Shown: positions 23,510 to 36,840 of the stretch, piece by piece
How the letters are laid out: each line of letters opens with the position of its first letter
Position numbering within the stretch: the first letter of the stretch is position 1
From: Azadirachta indica
Lineage: Eukaryota; Streptophyta; Magnoliopsida; Sapindales; Meliaceae
Direction: 5' to 3'
Assembly: GCA_022749755.1 (NCBI GenBank)
Contig: CM040448.1
Coordinates: forward strand, 1,546,481-1,610,480
DNA length: 64,000 nt
The notes under the pieces: generated by a model
Seen by the model: the letters and a program-made list of their open reading frames with translations, nothing else
Databases searched by the model: none
Told to the model about the DNA's origin: nothing
Made by a program: the position numbers and the translations under genes

Positions 23510-25482
23510 TCAGGAGAGCAGGGGAGGATTTTCTGATGGGGAAATTTCTTGAGCCTGCTGCTGGTTATTGTTGTTATCTGCATTTGCATTATGGTTTTCT
23601 TGTTCGATCGCAATGGATATCTCTGCAGTACTTTCCACGCTATCAAATACTTCCTGGTCACAGAATTGTGTAAATTGTCATCAGGAAATGTCATAAGAAA
23701 AATCTTGAATTAATAACTGTGAATTTAAAAAGTTAGGGATGGATCATAGAATTGAAGCAACTAACAGGTTTCTGTAAGCGGTCTTGGCAGTAGTTGACAA
23801 TAAATGATGTCAAGTAAGAAGGGATCAAGAGACAAAATGTGAGCTGTTGATCGCCAAACAGAAAAAAAAAAAAAAAAAAAAAAACGTTGGTGCAAGAAAA
23901 AAGAAATATTTTTAGTTAAGGGGTAATTATATATCAAATGAAATTTTCTCTTACATAGTACATGGTGCTGCTATCATCTTCTCGCTCAGGGTTGATGAAA
24001 ATATCCTTGAAGAGGATTAGAGTCAAGAACTGCAGAGAATTAGAAATCTCATCTATTTATATGCATTTTATATGTGATATGTAGATTCATTCTCTTTTGC
24101 AGACGTATCATTTTATTAAAATTTGAAATTAATTTTAAAAAAAAAAATGTGGGTACCCTCGACTGAAAATTCTTATCTGCTTCCAACAATATAACGAGGA
24201 TAACGAATAATTTCATACAAAAAACATTTCTAATGAATATGGATACATACTATTGCATTGCAGCAACACAGGATAGCTTGAGCCTTTGTAAGAACAAATG
24301 AGAAACCAGTAAGTATATCAATATTCTTTATAATTTCAATAATGACTCTAAAGCTAGTCTTACAATAACCATGGCATTGCACCATGTTGCAGCTGATTCA
24401 TTGGCATTTTCTTCATCATTCTCACAGTCTTCCAAGAGGCGGCGCTCCGCTTGCATTTCTCGTATCAGCGGCGGTGAGTGTACCAGCAGCATTGGCCTTG
24501 GGCCTATAGCGTCACTGTAATTCAAGGCAATTAAATTGGCTTAAAGCTTAATTATTATATTGATTGATAGTTCATGTTTCTGGCTAGAAGCAGTTAGAGA
24601 GATCAGACAGCTTGCCTTAAATCGATTTGAGGGCGGCGGTAGAGTGGGGGAGCCGAGGGTGGCGGGGCGCTGTAGTTAGGTTGATAAGCCTGTATATATA
24701 AGCAGAAGCAGAAGCAGAAGCATAAGCATAAGCAAAGCACTTTATCGTAAAGCTAGCTTAATTGAAGAAGCACTGTTTGTGTACTTGATGGCAGATTTCA
24801 CAATTGACATTTTCCTTGGCATTGCACCATTTCTGAATGCATTTCCTGTGGGCAAACTGAGGAACAAAGAGAGCATGGAATGTAGATGTGAATACAAAAA
24901 ATAGAAACATAGGCACAAGTAACAAAGGAGGAAGAAATAAATCTCATTAAGGAACTGGCAGAGAAGACAATATTGATTATGTCAAAAGAAGAAGAAAACG
25001 AAAAACACAAATTTGAAGTGCAAATCAGGACAACTAATGCGTACGTACGTTACCCAATCCTGAATTTTCTTTTTTTTTTTTTTTTTTTACTACTATACGT
25101 CTGAAGTGATACCACATTACAAAGCATACTACATGGGTTTTCCATTGTAAAAGCGCTTTTTAATGGTTTAAAACGAAAAGAAAATATTTATATGATAATA
25201 TACCTTGATGGTGCCCTTACAAGCACAAGGAGCTTCCATTTTCACGATGAAATCCTCATCCTGGCAAATGCGACATTCAGTTTTCTGGCCGGAAATTTCT
25301 TCTTCTTCTTCGTCGGGAAACTCAAATTTAAACTCCTGGATGACGTCGATTGTCATTGAACCGGACTGGTTCCCGGCCGGTTGAGTCGAAGTTCCTTCTC
25401 CAAATGGCCCGGTAATGCGCTCAAACGTCAAATTTGGAGGAGTCACCAGACGATCAGCGTTCAGAATAAGGTAATCACTCAT
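23510..25482 (-). CDS. RING-CH (RINGv) zinc finger membrane protein, putative E3 ubiquitin ligase
   Basis: Seven exons on the minus strand: 25204-25482, 24785-24856, 24616-24689, 24364-24514, 24251-24283, 23955-24029 and 23510-23653, totalling 828 bases (275 aa). The C4HC3 RING-CH finger spans about residues 70-116: CRIC, then CAC, AHRKC and CEIC, with the conserved Trp in QKWC. It recruits E2 enzymes in membrane-bound MARCH-type ligases. A Pro-rich stretch follows (about 118-140), then an Arg/Glu-rich segment and a single hydrophobic stretch at about 183-214, likely membrane-embedded. The tail is Asn/Gln-rich. Intron 3 uses a GC donor (AAG|GCAAGC), required to keep frame. A pyrimidine tract ending CTATCAG just before the start suggests a 5' UTR intron. 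The plant relatives usually have more hydrophobic C-terminal sequence; targets are unknown. Confidence 0.85.
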
Positions 25483-27156
25483 TCTGGGAAACCTGATAGG
25501 AAAAAGACAATAACAAGTCAGTGTTATAAACAGATTTTCTCGAGAAGCGAAAATGAAAAATAAATCAACACAAGGATGGAAAATTTCTCAAATTCTCTTT
25601 TGCATGCAGGGGAATCATTAAAACAAGTACAAACAGTCAAGTTTCAAGAACTTGAAACATGCAAGCAAAATATTGCACAAATAAATTAAAGAACCCAAAA
25701 GGAAAATGGAAATTATAAACTATACTGAGGTGTATTTCTTGATCTCTTCTCTAGCTGCTTATTATTCAATTAGTGGGTGAATAAAGACTGGTTATATAGA
25801 AGAAAACGTAACCGAAGGTGACAGTCTCAGCATCCATTTGTCCAAAGGAAGCTTAATATAAACATCAAATTCTTTTGTGATATCTGGACGCGTAATGAGT
25901 TGTTTCTGCCACATAATTAAGCTTTTGGCAGTACTTTCTCTCTGTTAACGTGGTCTCGTTCCCATCTGCTTTTGTTTTTATGTGGTTGCGGTTAGGATTA
26001 ATTGGACTTTCCTCGATCAAATTATTATTTTGCCCTTTGCAAAATCAGCATATGATCTCATCTACCCATTTGTTTATAATTCGAGTATAATTAAAGTTCA
26101 CCCCTTTTTTAAAAACTTCCACGCGAAAAAAAATTTCAATTGTATGTATTTTGTTTAAGTTTTTGCTTTTTGTATATTTTTCGAACATTTAGACAGAATG
26201 GTGTAAGATTTGCAAAGAAAAATAATCTTTTAATGCATGGACTCTTTTTTTTTTTTTTTTTTTTCTGTTTTTTAATAGAAAGCTCAACTAGGAAAATAAT
26301 TTTGATAAAGTCCAAATTCCCCCATCTCAAATTATTTTGTCATTTGAAGCATCAATTACAAAAACTCTATCATAAAATCTTTTAGTTTATAGATTAAACA
26401 ATTATATATATCATTTGTTTTCTCCTCAAACATAGTTCTTAAATATATTACCTTGTTTAATAAAAAAATTGAAATATTTGTCTGTAAAAAAAATTTGGTA
26501 CCCATATATGATATTTCGTCGATTATGAAGAAAACGATAATTTAGTGACACAACAAATATTATGATTAAATATTGAACTTTGACAACTATTAAATGATCA
26601 AATCTCCACAAAATTTTACTTTTCATTGATGAATAGAATTAGATTTATCATTATCACAACTATAACCAGATACTTGAAAAGAATATTCGGTAATCAAATA
26701 TTTTATGTTAGCAGAATATCATACTTATGTCCAACTCAAAATTTAGATATTCTTTTTCTTTATATAGTCAAGGCTTCACTTACTCCCATCTATTTCATAT
26801 TTTATCAAATATTCAACAGCTTCCATATGTATATTCATTTAAGTAATCATAATTTTATTATATGCTATTTGTGCATATATTTAAAGAAAAATTTCTTATT
26901 AATTTATTTATCAAGAAAATAAAAGATTTAAGAAGAAAAAAGAGAATGGGCCAATTAATGTAAGGAGGATAAGCCCGGTTCTCGGCCCAGCTCCTCGCAA
27001 AAAATTTGACCGAGTTCCAGTTTCCCGCCACAGCACTTTAATCGAAACTTGAAAAATAAAAAAAAATAAAAAAAGAAAAAGGAAAAACGGAGAGACGAAT
27101 TCATTTTAGTTATTTTTTGGTTAGCAGTGACGGTCAGTGAGTCGGCTCGGGAAAAA
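25483..27156. other. Divergent intergenic region between the RING-CH and SMC4 genes
   Basis: About 1.7 kb shared by two head-to-head genes. The RING-CH 5' UTR and its probable intron occupy the left part. The right 150 bases hold the SMC4 promoter with an E2F site. The middle (26130-26900) is AT-rich with a poly-T run near 26247 and no gene that I recognise. Confidence 0.6.
27021..27029 (+). promoter_or_regulatory. E2F site in the SMC4 promoter
   Basis: TTTCCCGCC matches the E2F/DP consensus TTTSSCGC and lies about 130 bases before the SMC4 ATG at 27157. It fits S/G2 expression of a condensin subunit. The motif is seen; binding is inferred. Confidence 0.6.
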
Positions 27157-30100
27157 ATGGGGATGGGATCGGCGGAGGACTCAACTTCACCAGCACCGAG
27201 ACGACGCGCGAGGCTCTTCATCAAAGAAATGGTGATGCGCAACTTCAAATCTTATGCCGGTGAACAGCGCGTCGGTCCCTTTCACAAGGTTAGGAGTCTT
27301 TTCCTTTCTGTTTGGCTGCCAAGAAAATTTTGATAAATGAAAAGGAAAATTTGGAAATCAATTTAAGTCAAATGATTTGGGTAATTGGACTACAGCTGAC
27401 TGAATATGAGAAGTAGAGAAGTCATAGACAAGTAGAAATTCATTTTTACGTAGTCAATTGACGGTAAAATTGTGGAAGAGGAAACGGAACATTTTGGTTC
27501 AAATTGAGTAAACTGATTTGAATAATTAGACTGCTCACGAGTTTGTCCGGGAACTGAAGGAGTTGGAAAGAATAGATTTTTTAATATGTCATGTAATTCA
27601 AAATTCATTTTCTGTTTGGTTGCCGAGAAAACAGTGGAAAATTGGAGGAAAGAGAATTGATGCTATGAGTAAGAAAAAGTAAGTCTATTTCACCCTGTTA
27701 AAGAAGACAATTGAAAGGTTTGGTTTTCCGTTGGTTTTGCTCTCCATCTATCGATATTAGAAACCAAAGTGAAAATAAGGTTCATTTAGAAATTGAAATT
27801 TCTTTCACTCCCTGATATGCAAACAAGCAAATTTATGAACTTGATTTGGCTTTGTTTTTGCAAGTAGTTAATTAGTATTATTCTCTTTTTGTTGGTTATC
27901 AGAGTTTTTCTGCAGTAGTTGGACCCAATGGGAGTGGGAAGAGCAATGTGATAGATGCAATGCTTTTTGTATTCGGAAAGCGAGCCAAACAGGTGTTCTA
28001 TACCTTTCACTTTTTTGTTAGTTTCTTTCTTTGATAGCAAAACATTTGTATGTTGTCTTTTAAATAGTAGCAAAGGCACTTAGCATTTGTTCATTTTGTG
28101 TCAATTTAAATGTGCAGATGCGTCTTAACAAAGTTTCAGAGCTTATTCACAATTCTACTAATCATAAGAATCTGGATAGTGCTGGTGTTTCTGTTCATTT
28201 TCAGGAGATAGTTGATCTGGTAATCTTTTAAGTCTTTTTTATGTGGGGTTTGTTGCTGTTAAGCAATGTTTTCAATTATGTCTGAGGCTTGTCTGTGATA
28301 AGCTTTTTGCTTTTCGTGGTCCTTGATAGTGAAATATTGAAGCATAGATTTTGATTATAGTCTGTCTTTCATGGTAGCCAAATAGAGCATTAACTGTCAA
28401 ATTATCTGAAATAAGTTTGTAATGAATACAGGATGATGGAACATATGAAGCTGTTCCGGGAAGTGATTTTGTAATTACACGTGTTGCATTCCGTGATAAC
28501 TCCTCAAAATATTACATTAATGACCGTCCAAGCAATTTTACTGAAGTTACTAGGAAATTGAAAGGGAAAGGGGTTGACCTGGACAACAACCGATTTCTGA
28601 TTCTCCAGGTTCAGTTTTGTTAAACAAAACATGCAATTTTGAGTCCAAATTTTCTGTCTAGATATCTAAGAATATGCTTGGGGGTTGCTAACAGGGTGAA
28701 GTTGAGCAGATTTCACTGATGAAGCCCAAAGCTCAAGGGCCACATGATGAAGGCTTTCTTGAATACCTTGAGGACATAATTGGAACTGACAAATATGTTG
28801 AAAAAATTGATGAATCTTACAAGGAGTGAGTACTTTTCCTCAAGCTAGTTCAGTAGAAAATTTACCCTATAAATCATCTTATCTTTGCTTCCTTTTTATG
28901 TTTGTATTGCAAAGTGTCTGCAGTGTGTATTATTTGTGTCAGTGCTGAAGACGCAGTTTTGTTTGTGCAAAAAAAGAATGCGGTTGGCGAAAGCTGATAA
29001 AAATAATTTTGACTTAGCTATTTTATATGTCATATGTCTAACACTAGTTGTTTTCAACTCATCAATCTCACAGGCTTGAATCACTGAATGACAAACGCTC
29101 TAGTGTTGTTCAAATGGTTAAGTTAGCAGAGAAAGAAAGAGATAGCTTGGAGGTTTGTGTATATTATTGTGCACTTGTACATCATTTAGACATCTTCAGC
29201 TGTCCTCTTAATATATTTCTATGTAATAGGACGTGAAGAATGAAGCAGAAACCTACGTGCTGAAAGAGTTGTCACTCTTAAAATGGCAAGAGAAAGCCAC
29301 AAAATTGGCTTATGAAGATAATTCCGTCAAAATGGTTGAGCTTGAGGAAAAAGTGTCCCAATTAGATGAAAATCTGAAGAGTGAGAGGTAAGTTTGGTCA
29401 ACATAAGTTTTGAGCACGCATTATAACTTTTACTCTAGAAGCTGTGTGATGAAGATTGTGACTAATATTTCTAGGGAGAAGATCCAAGATAATAGTATAA
29501 CATTGAAGGAGCTGGAGTCTGTGCACAACAAATATATAAAGAGACAACAGGTTTGCATTACATCAGTCTAGCAGTCTAAACAATTGCTTGTAGCAATAAT
29601 TAATATACTTCTATGGATCAGCTGTTTCTGGAAAGAAAATTTAGGTGTATGAAGTTTTATGCATTTGGCAGGCACTATACGTTTTGACTACTCAAAATTT
29701 TCCTAATTAAATTTACTTTTAGTTTATGTGAATAATGACTATTTATCTTTTCCTTTTTCTTTCTTTTTTTTTTCTCTGAATGATTAGGAACTTGATAATG
29801 ATCTCAGAGTTTGTAAGGAAGAGTTTAAAGAGTTTGAAAGGCAGGATGTAAAATACAGAGAAGATTTGAAGCACATGAAACAAAAGATCAAAAAACTTGA
29901 GGATAAAGTTGAAAAGGTAGTCAAGAGACATGGTTATGGAATTGTATGAGCACGAAATCTTACTTTTGGATTGCACTTGCAGGATTCCTCAAAGATTGAT
30001 GACATAACAAAGGAGTGTGAGGACTCAACAAATCAGATTCCAAAGCTTGAAGACAGCATTCCAAATCTGCAAAAGCTTTTGTTCGAAGAAGAGAAACTCT

Positions 30101-33100
30101 TGGAAGAGATTAAAGAGAATGCCAAAGGTGCTTTATCTGAAATTTTACTTGCAGTTATACAAAAATTATATTTTAAGTGAAAATGTATTACTGCATTGTT
30201 GATACCCTAAATGCAATTAATTTCTGGCAGTTATGAATATGATATTGGCTGTGAAGAAACACAACTTATTGCTGGTTATAAATTTTAGAATGTCCATGTT
30301 TCATGAGAAAGTTTGGTTAATCTATATGCTTCTGGAAGACAAAGTACTTTAATTTGCAACCTTTTTCGGTAGTTTACATCGTAAATGAAACTTGGGGTAG
30401 TTGGGATTGGGGCACTAATAACTTGTACACTTGTTCCCCTTTTGCATTAAATGCTTTGTACATGTACACCTTTGTATCTAATATGCTAACTTACTTCTGA
30501 ACTGATCGACTGATAAACAGTTGAAACTGAGAGGTACCGCTCTGAGCTTGCAAAAGTTCGTGCTAAATTAGAACCTTGGGAGAAAGAGCTGATTGTGCAC
30601 AAGGGAAAACTTGAAGTTGCTGGTACTGAGAGCAAGCTTTTAAGTGACAAGGTGCAGTTAGTATATATTATTTTTTACTGTGTAACTAACAGGAAAGAAG
30701 ATACCGTGGCATCATCTATTCCTAGTGTCTCTTGGCCTCAATTCTTGTACTTATTTCTCCTCTTCCCAGAGCAAATTCTTAGTTTTCAGTATGCATTGTC
30801 TATTATGGTTTTTAAATGTTTTTTACGATTATAATCATTTGTAGATGTACGCATACCATCAGTGATTGTTTTATGGGATGCAGGGATCGGAGATTTAAAT
30901 GCTTTTGTCTATCTGGATAGGACAATAGTAATTACTTGTATATCAATTTAGAATTGACAATATCAAAATTTGACACGCCTTGGTGTTGGTCTTCCTTAAA
31001 ATCAGGAGACACATACACAAATTGAAGAAAGCATGACAAACCTTTGCTGTTTGGGAATTTGTGCTCATAACCTCAAACCACTTGAAATTTTTTTTATCCT
31101 TTATTGTTAACAAAACAAAGGAAGTTCAATGTTGATGAAATTTATAGATCTATGATATCATTTATTGACATTGGTGCTCTTCTCCATTATTACTTGGGAA
31201 TGATGCTCCTTGCTTTTGTCTACCTCTTCTTGGACAAACTTGGTCAGGTTCAAATTCATGGAATTCCGTTTTCAATTTGATTTTCATTTATTGTTGTGCA
31301 AAAAATGGCTGCAATCAGTTTTTCCAAAATATGAAGTCAAGTTTCCTGAACCATAAGGTAGAGGATGATGCTAAAAATAGTTGGCTCAATTTGGTTATTG
31401 GCTGTTTCAGCATGAAGCTGGCCGTAAAGCTTTTGAAGATGCGCAAAAACAAATGGATGATATAGTGAAAAGAATAGACACTAAGACAGCAGACATCGGG
31501 AACATGCAGAGTGATTTAGAAAAGAACAAGCTTGAAGCATTGGAGGCCCGAAAATTGGAACAAGTTTGTATTTTCATTATAATGATTTGAACATCAGTTT
31601 TTATTTTTTTAATTATTCTCTTCTTTGATGGAATATGATTAAAACACTTAAATGGTTTTCAGGAGTGCATTAAAGAACAAGAAGCACTGATTCCTCTTGA
31701 GCAAGCTGCAAGACAACAAGTTGCTGAACTTAAGTCTGTAATGGATTCTGAGAAGAGCCAGGGATCTGTTTTAAAAGCAATTCTGCAGGCTAAAGAGTCC
31801 AACCAAATTGAGGGAATATATGGCAGAATGGGTGATTTAGGAGCCATTGATGGTGAGTGCTCTGAATTTTGATTGTTGCGTTGTTGTTGCTAGCTTTTCT
31901 CATCTGTTCATTTTTTCGTGTGTGTGCATATATATATATTTATATATTTATTTATTTATATTACAGTTCTTGAACACTCAAGTACAAATTGTGAAGTGGA
32001 ATTGCAGGGATCTCTAGTTATGATCAGCAATCTTTTATCTACTTGTATTTCCCATAATTTCGTTTCCACCTTGTACATCACAATAATTGAATTTAGGTTA
32101 GAAGTTGAGGTTTGTCCATGTCCTTACGTGCTAGGTTGCTCTTTAGGCCCTGAATTACTGCCGTTTTCTTTTGAATGCAATGCTATTGCATGTGTAGCCT
32201 TGTTCATTTATTTGTTTCATAACATTGTGGTACTTGATGTCATATTCTTGTTACTTTTAATCCTTAACTCATGTTTTTCACTTTTCTCCAATCCCCTTTT
32301 ATGCTTTTGCAGCAAAATATGATATTGCTGTATCAACAGCATGTCCTGGACTTGATTATATTGTGGTAGAAACAACTGCTGGAGCACAAGCATGCGTTGA
32401 AATGCTTCGGAGGGAGAAACTTGGTGTTGCGACATTCATGATATTGGTATTAATAGTCATTTTAATCTTTTACCATATAGATAAGCTTACAGAACTGGGA
32501 GTTGCAATCCTTAGGACTAGGCCATTCAATTACAAGTGATAAACTGTTTGGCCATCAGAATGGGCTGAATCTGAGCTCATAAATTTTCTACCTTAATCCT
32601 TGAAATAGACAAATGAGATGCAACTAGTTAATTTTTATTATCATGGATCAAATAATCTTTTAAAGGAAGCATATGCTTGACATCCCTTAATTTTTTATAA
32701 TTGGTGATGTAGCGTCAGCTCAGCACTATAACTGGAATACAGGGACTGATGAATGTATGATTTTGCTCTGTTCTTTGTTCCATGCAGGAGAAACAAGTTG
32801 ATCTTTTGGCAAAAATGAAGGAGAATGTAATCACCCCAGAGGGAGTTCCACGTCTTTTTGACTTAATAAAAGTTCGGGATGAAAGGATGAAACTTGCTTT
32901 CTATGCAGCGATGGGAAATACTGTAGTAGCTAAGGATCTTGATCAGGTAGACTTCAGTTTGTTCACGCAAAGATTCATGTGTTCTAAATGATGGAGCATG
33001 TTTGATGTGTGCAATGCACTTGACATACCATTTCTACATAGAACTTTTTGGAGTTGAATTTTAGAAAAATTAGGTAAAGGGGATTTTAGAAGAGGCAATG

Positions 33101-36100
33101 TATTTTTCGGGTATCTAGAAACACAAGTTTTTAAACAGTTGTAATTTCAATTTTCTGGTTTTTTTAATATAACGTTGGTATGCGGTCAATGCTTATATCT
33201 TAATTGGAATGCGATTTCCACATACAACTGACTATAGCATGCTAGGAACTCATGAGGTTTGGGTGGCTTACCATGTGATTTATCATAAAATCTTTGTAAA
33301 TAAGGGATTTTATATCCTCGTGTGTGCCAATAGGATGAGCTACACCAGTGGTTTTGATTGGATTAAATTTCAACATGAATTCATCATCTTGAAATACAGA
33401 AATGACACCATAGAGCTTAGATTTATTTAGTGATGGTTTCCTGCTAAAGTTAACTTCTATTTGGTCATTTAATTTAGGCAACGCGTATTGCTTATGATGG
33501 GAATAGAGACTTTCGACGAGTGGTAACGCTTGATGGTGCACTCTTTGAAAAATCTGGTACTATGAGTGGTGGGGGAAGTAAGCCACGCGGTGGTAAGATG
33601 GGGACATCTATTCGACCCACTAGTGTCTCTGCTGAAGCTATCATCAATGCCGAGCAGGAGCTCTCAGCAGTGGTTGATAAATTAAATAACATTCGGCGAA
33701 GAATTGCTGATGCAGTGAAGTATTACCAGGCATCAGAAAAAGCTGTCGCACACGTAGAGATGGAATTAGCTAAAAGCCATAAAGAGGTAGTTCTCAGTTA
33801 TTTTGCAGTCTAATCGATCTTTTGGTTGCTATATGTCGATGGACTATGATGCAAATTTTATCTTTCTGTCAAACAGATTGAGAGTTTAAATTCGCAACAT
33901 AGTTATCTTGAAAAACAACTTTATTCCTTGGAGGCTGCATCGCAGCCTAAGAAGGATGAGCTTGATAGGATTGAGGAGCTCAAGAAAATAGTTTCTGCCG
34001 AAGAAAAAGAGATTGACAAACTTATGAATGGGTCTAAGGATCTGAAAGAGAAGGTCTGTTTGGGGAGTTGATAGAATGATAGATATGAAGGCAAACATAT
34101 CTTCTTCTACGTTTATAACTAACTTGACTTATTTCTTGTTTTTCTATTTCAGGCTTTGCAGCTTCAGAGTAAAATAGAAAATGCTGGTGGTGAAAAGTTG
34201 AAAGCACAGAAGTCAAAGGTCGATAAGATTCAGTCTGTAAGTTATGCTCCACTTGGTAACTTCAAATTACTATAAAGTAGTCTCTCTATTAATATTCATG
34301 CTATACCCACTCAGGATATTGACAAAACTAGCACAGAGATCAACCGTCACAAAGTTCAAATAGAGACAGGAGAAAAGATGATAAAGAAGTTGACGAAGGG
34401 GATTGAGGAATCAAAGAAGGAGAAAGAACGGCTTGTTGAACAGAAGGATAAGATGCGAGAAATTTTCAAAGAAATTGAGCAGAAGGCCTTTACTGTTCAA
34501 GAAAATTATAAAAATACACAGAAGGTTTAATTACCCTTTTCTCTAGCATCCCATTTGAGAAGTGAGTTTGTTTTGTTGCAGATATATGATTTTTCCTTTT
34601 GTATGTTCTGCAGTTGATTGATCAGCATAAAGATGTACTGGATAAGGCAAAATGTGATTATGAAAAAGTGAAGAAAACTGTGGATGAGTTGCGAGCATCA
34701 GAGGTACACTCTGAATGAATACACGTTTATTATTTCTGCTTCTTGATTTGGTTTTATCACATCAGTAGCATGTTGGTTGTAGCACAGGTTGATGCTGAAT
34801 ACAAACTACAAGACATGAAAAAATTATACAAGGAGCTGGAAATGAAGGGGAAGGGCTATAAAAAACGGCTTGATGACTTGCAAATTGCTCTTACTAAGCA
34901 TTTGGAACAGTATGTTGATTTATTGGAAATTCTTTCGAATTAGGTAGCAATTATGACTCAATTATTTTTAATTTTGTATCTTGTTGGTTACAGGATTCAG
35001 AAAGATCTAGTGGATCCTGAAAAGCTTCAAGCAACACTGGCTGATGCAACTCTAACTGAAGCTTGTGACCTGAAAAGGGCCCTTGAGATGGTGGCATTGC
35101 TGGAAGCACAGCTGAAAGAGTTGAATCCGAATCTTGATTCAATTGCAGAGTATGGATTCTTTTAGTTCATTTAAGAGTGTTTTCAAATTCATATTGTGTT
35201 TTGCATCTTTATTATTACTTTTCATGATAGGTATCGGAGAAAGGTGTCATCGTATAATGAGCGAGTTGAGGATCTTACGACAGTCACTCAAAAACGTGAT
35301 GATGTAAAGAAACAGTACGATGAATGGAGAAAGAAAAGGCATGGATGTCCTTTGATATTATATGTTCTTTACCCTTTTGAATTTTCTCATTCCTAAGAAG
35401 TCATTTCTCAAGCAAGTGAATCTGTTATAATTTACTTTCTATCTAGGTTGGATGAGTTCATGGCAGGATTTAATGCAATATCTCTAAAGTTAAAGGAAAT
35501 GTACCAGGTTTGTGAGCTGAGTTCTGTCTCATTAAAAATCTTCATTCTTACTTTAGATGTGTTGGTTTTCGTGTGAACATAAATTGAATTTGATTAACCA
35601 AAAATAAGGTTGGTGTCATTACTTGCAGTTTAAGAACTGCACTTCTAGTTTTGCCTTGAATCTCTCTTGATCATTTTGTATGCAATTACTTGGCATTCTC
35701 ACTTTTCGTGCTGCTAGATTCCCATTCACTTTGACCTTTTATGTGTTATATATTTTCTTATATTGACAATCTACGTTGATTACTCAACGAGCTTGCTGCA
35801 GATGATCACACTGGGAGGTGATGCAGAACTTGAACTAGTCGACTCTTTGGATCCTTTCTCTGAGGGTGTTGTTTTCAGTGTCAGACCACCTAAGAAAAGC
35901 TGGAAGAATATTGCAAACTTATCAGGTGGTGAAAAGGTAATCTCTGAAACAGCTGATTCTATTTGCTGATTTGGTCTAAATTTCACGGGTGTCAAGCATG
36001 TCTATCTATGTTCCTGGAACATTTTTCTTGATACGTTGGACTATTTAACCCTAGTTTTATAACTGTTTTCAGACTCTCAGCTCACTAGCTCTAGTTTTTG

Positions 36101-36570
36101 CACTTCATCACTACAAACCTACGCCACTTTATGTAATGGATGAAATAGACGCTGCACTGGGTACTTCTTGCACAACCAACAAATTAATTTCTTCGTTTTT
36201 TGGATTATATCTCTATCCTTGTTTTCTTTTTTCATTTACTCTTCAACATCCGTTAACTTATCTGGTCGATATGTTGTTCCAGACTTCAAGAATGTTTCTA
36301 TTGTGGGACATTACGTGAAGGACCGAACAAAGGATGCACAGTTCATAATTATAAGGTAGGTTGGCTGCCCTCTGTGAATTACTTTTACATAACAGAGATC
36401 CTATACGCTCAAGTTGTCTTTGTTATTATATTTTATGCATCTACAGCCTCAGGAACAACATGTTTGAGTTGGCGGATCGGCTCGTGGGGATCTACAAGAC
36501 TGATAATTGCACCAAGAGCATAACAATAAATCCAGGGAGTTTTGTGGTGTGTGAAAATGCTGCTTCATAG
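27157..36570 (+). CDS. SMC4: Condensin subunit SMC4 (chromosome ATPase)
   Basis: Twenty-eight exons join in frame to 3723 bases, 1240 aa, the usual plant SMC4 length. Exon ends: 27157-27288, 27903-27992, 28118-28219, 28432-28608, 28695-28825, 29074-29152, 29230-29387, 29475-29550, 29788-29916, 29983-30127, 30521-30651, 31411-31563, 31663-31852, 32313-32446, 32788-32946, 33478-33786, 33877-34053, 34153-34236, 34315-34524, 34614-34703, 34788-34909, 34994-35149, 35231-35338, 35447-35507, 35802-35936, 36073-36160, 36283-36355, 36447-36570. Walker A GPNGSGKS is at 51-58, long coiled coils flank the hinge (about 550-690, with GDLGAID and [13 protein letters not shown]), LSGGEK is at 1141-1146 and Walker B YVMDEID at about 1166-1172. 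With SMC2 it forms condensin and compacts mitotic chromosomes. Intron 23 has a GC donor. The start is the first ATG after the promoter, in a good context (AAAATGG). Confidence 0.96.
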
Positions 36571-36840
36571 ATTTGTACATTTTCTGACATACAAACAGGA
36601 ATGGTAACTCACCATCCTCTGTTATATATAAGCTTGGTTTCCAATTATGTGTAGCTAACAATCTACAGAGTACACTCATTATTCACGTATGTGAATAGCT
36701 TGATATGTAGAACCACCCTGGAATTCTATTAGTATGAACATCCAGTCTGTTTGTAATAGTACATCATGGTCGATAATATTATTATAGTACAGGGTGCTTG
36801 CTTGCATCATAAGCATGAGTAATTTTTACAGACGATTCTT

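Noticed and set aside
31918..32322. A 134-codon frame inside the SMC4 gene
   Set aside because: It lies almost wholly in intron 13 and is unrelated to SMC4.
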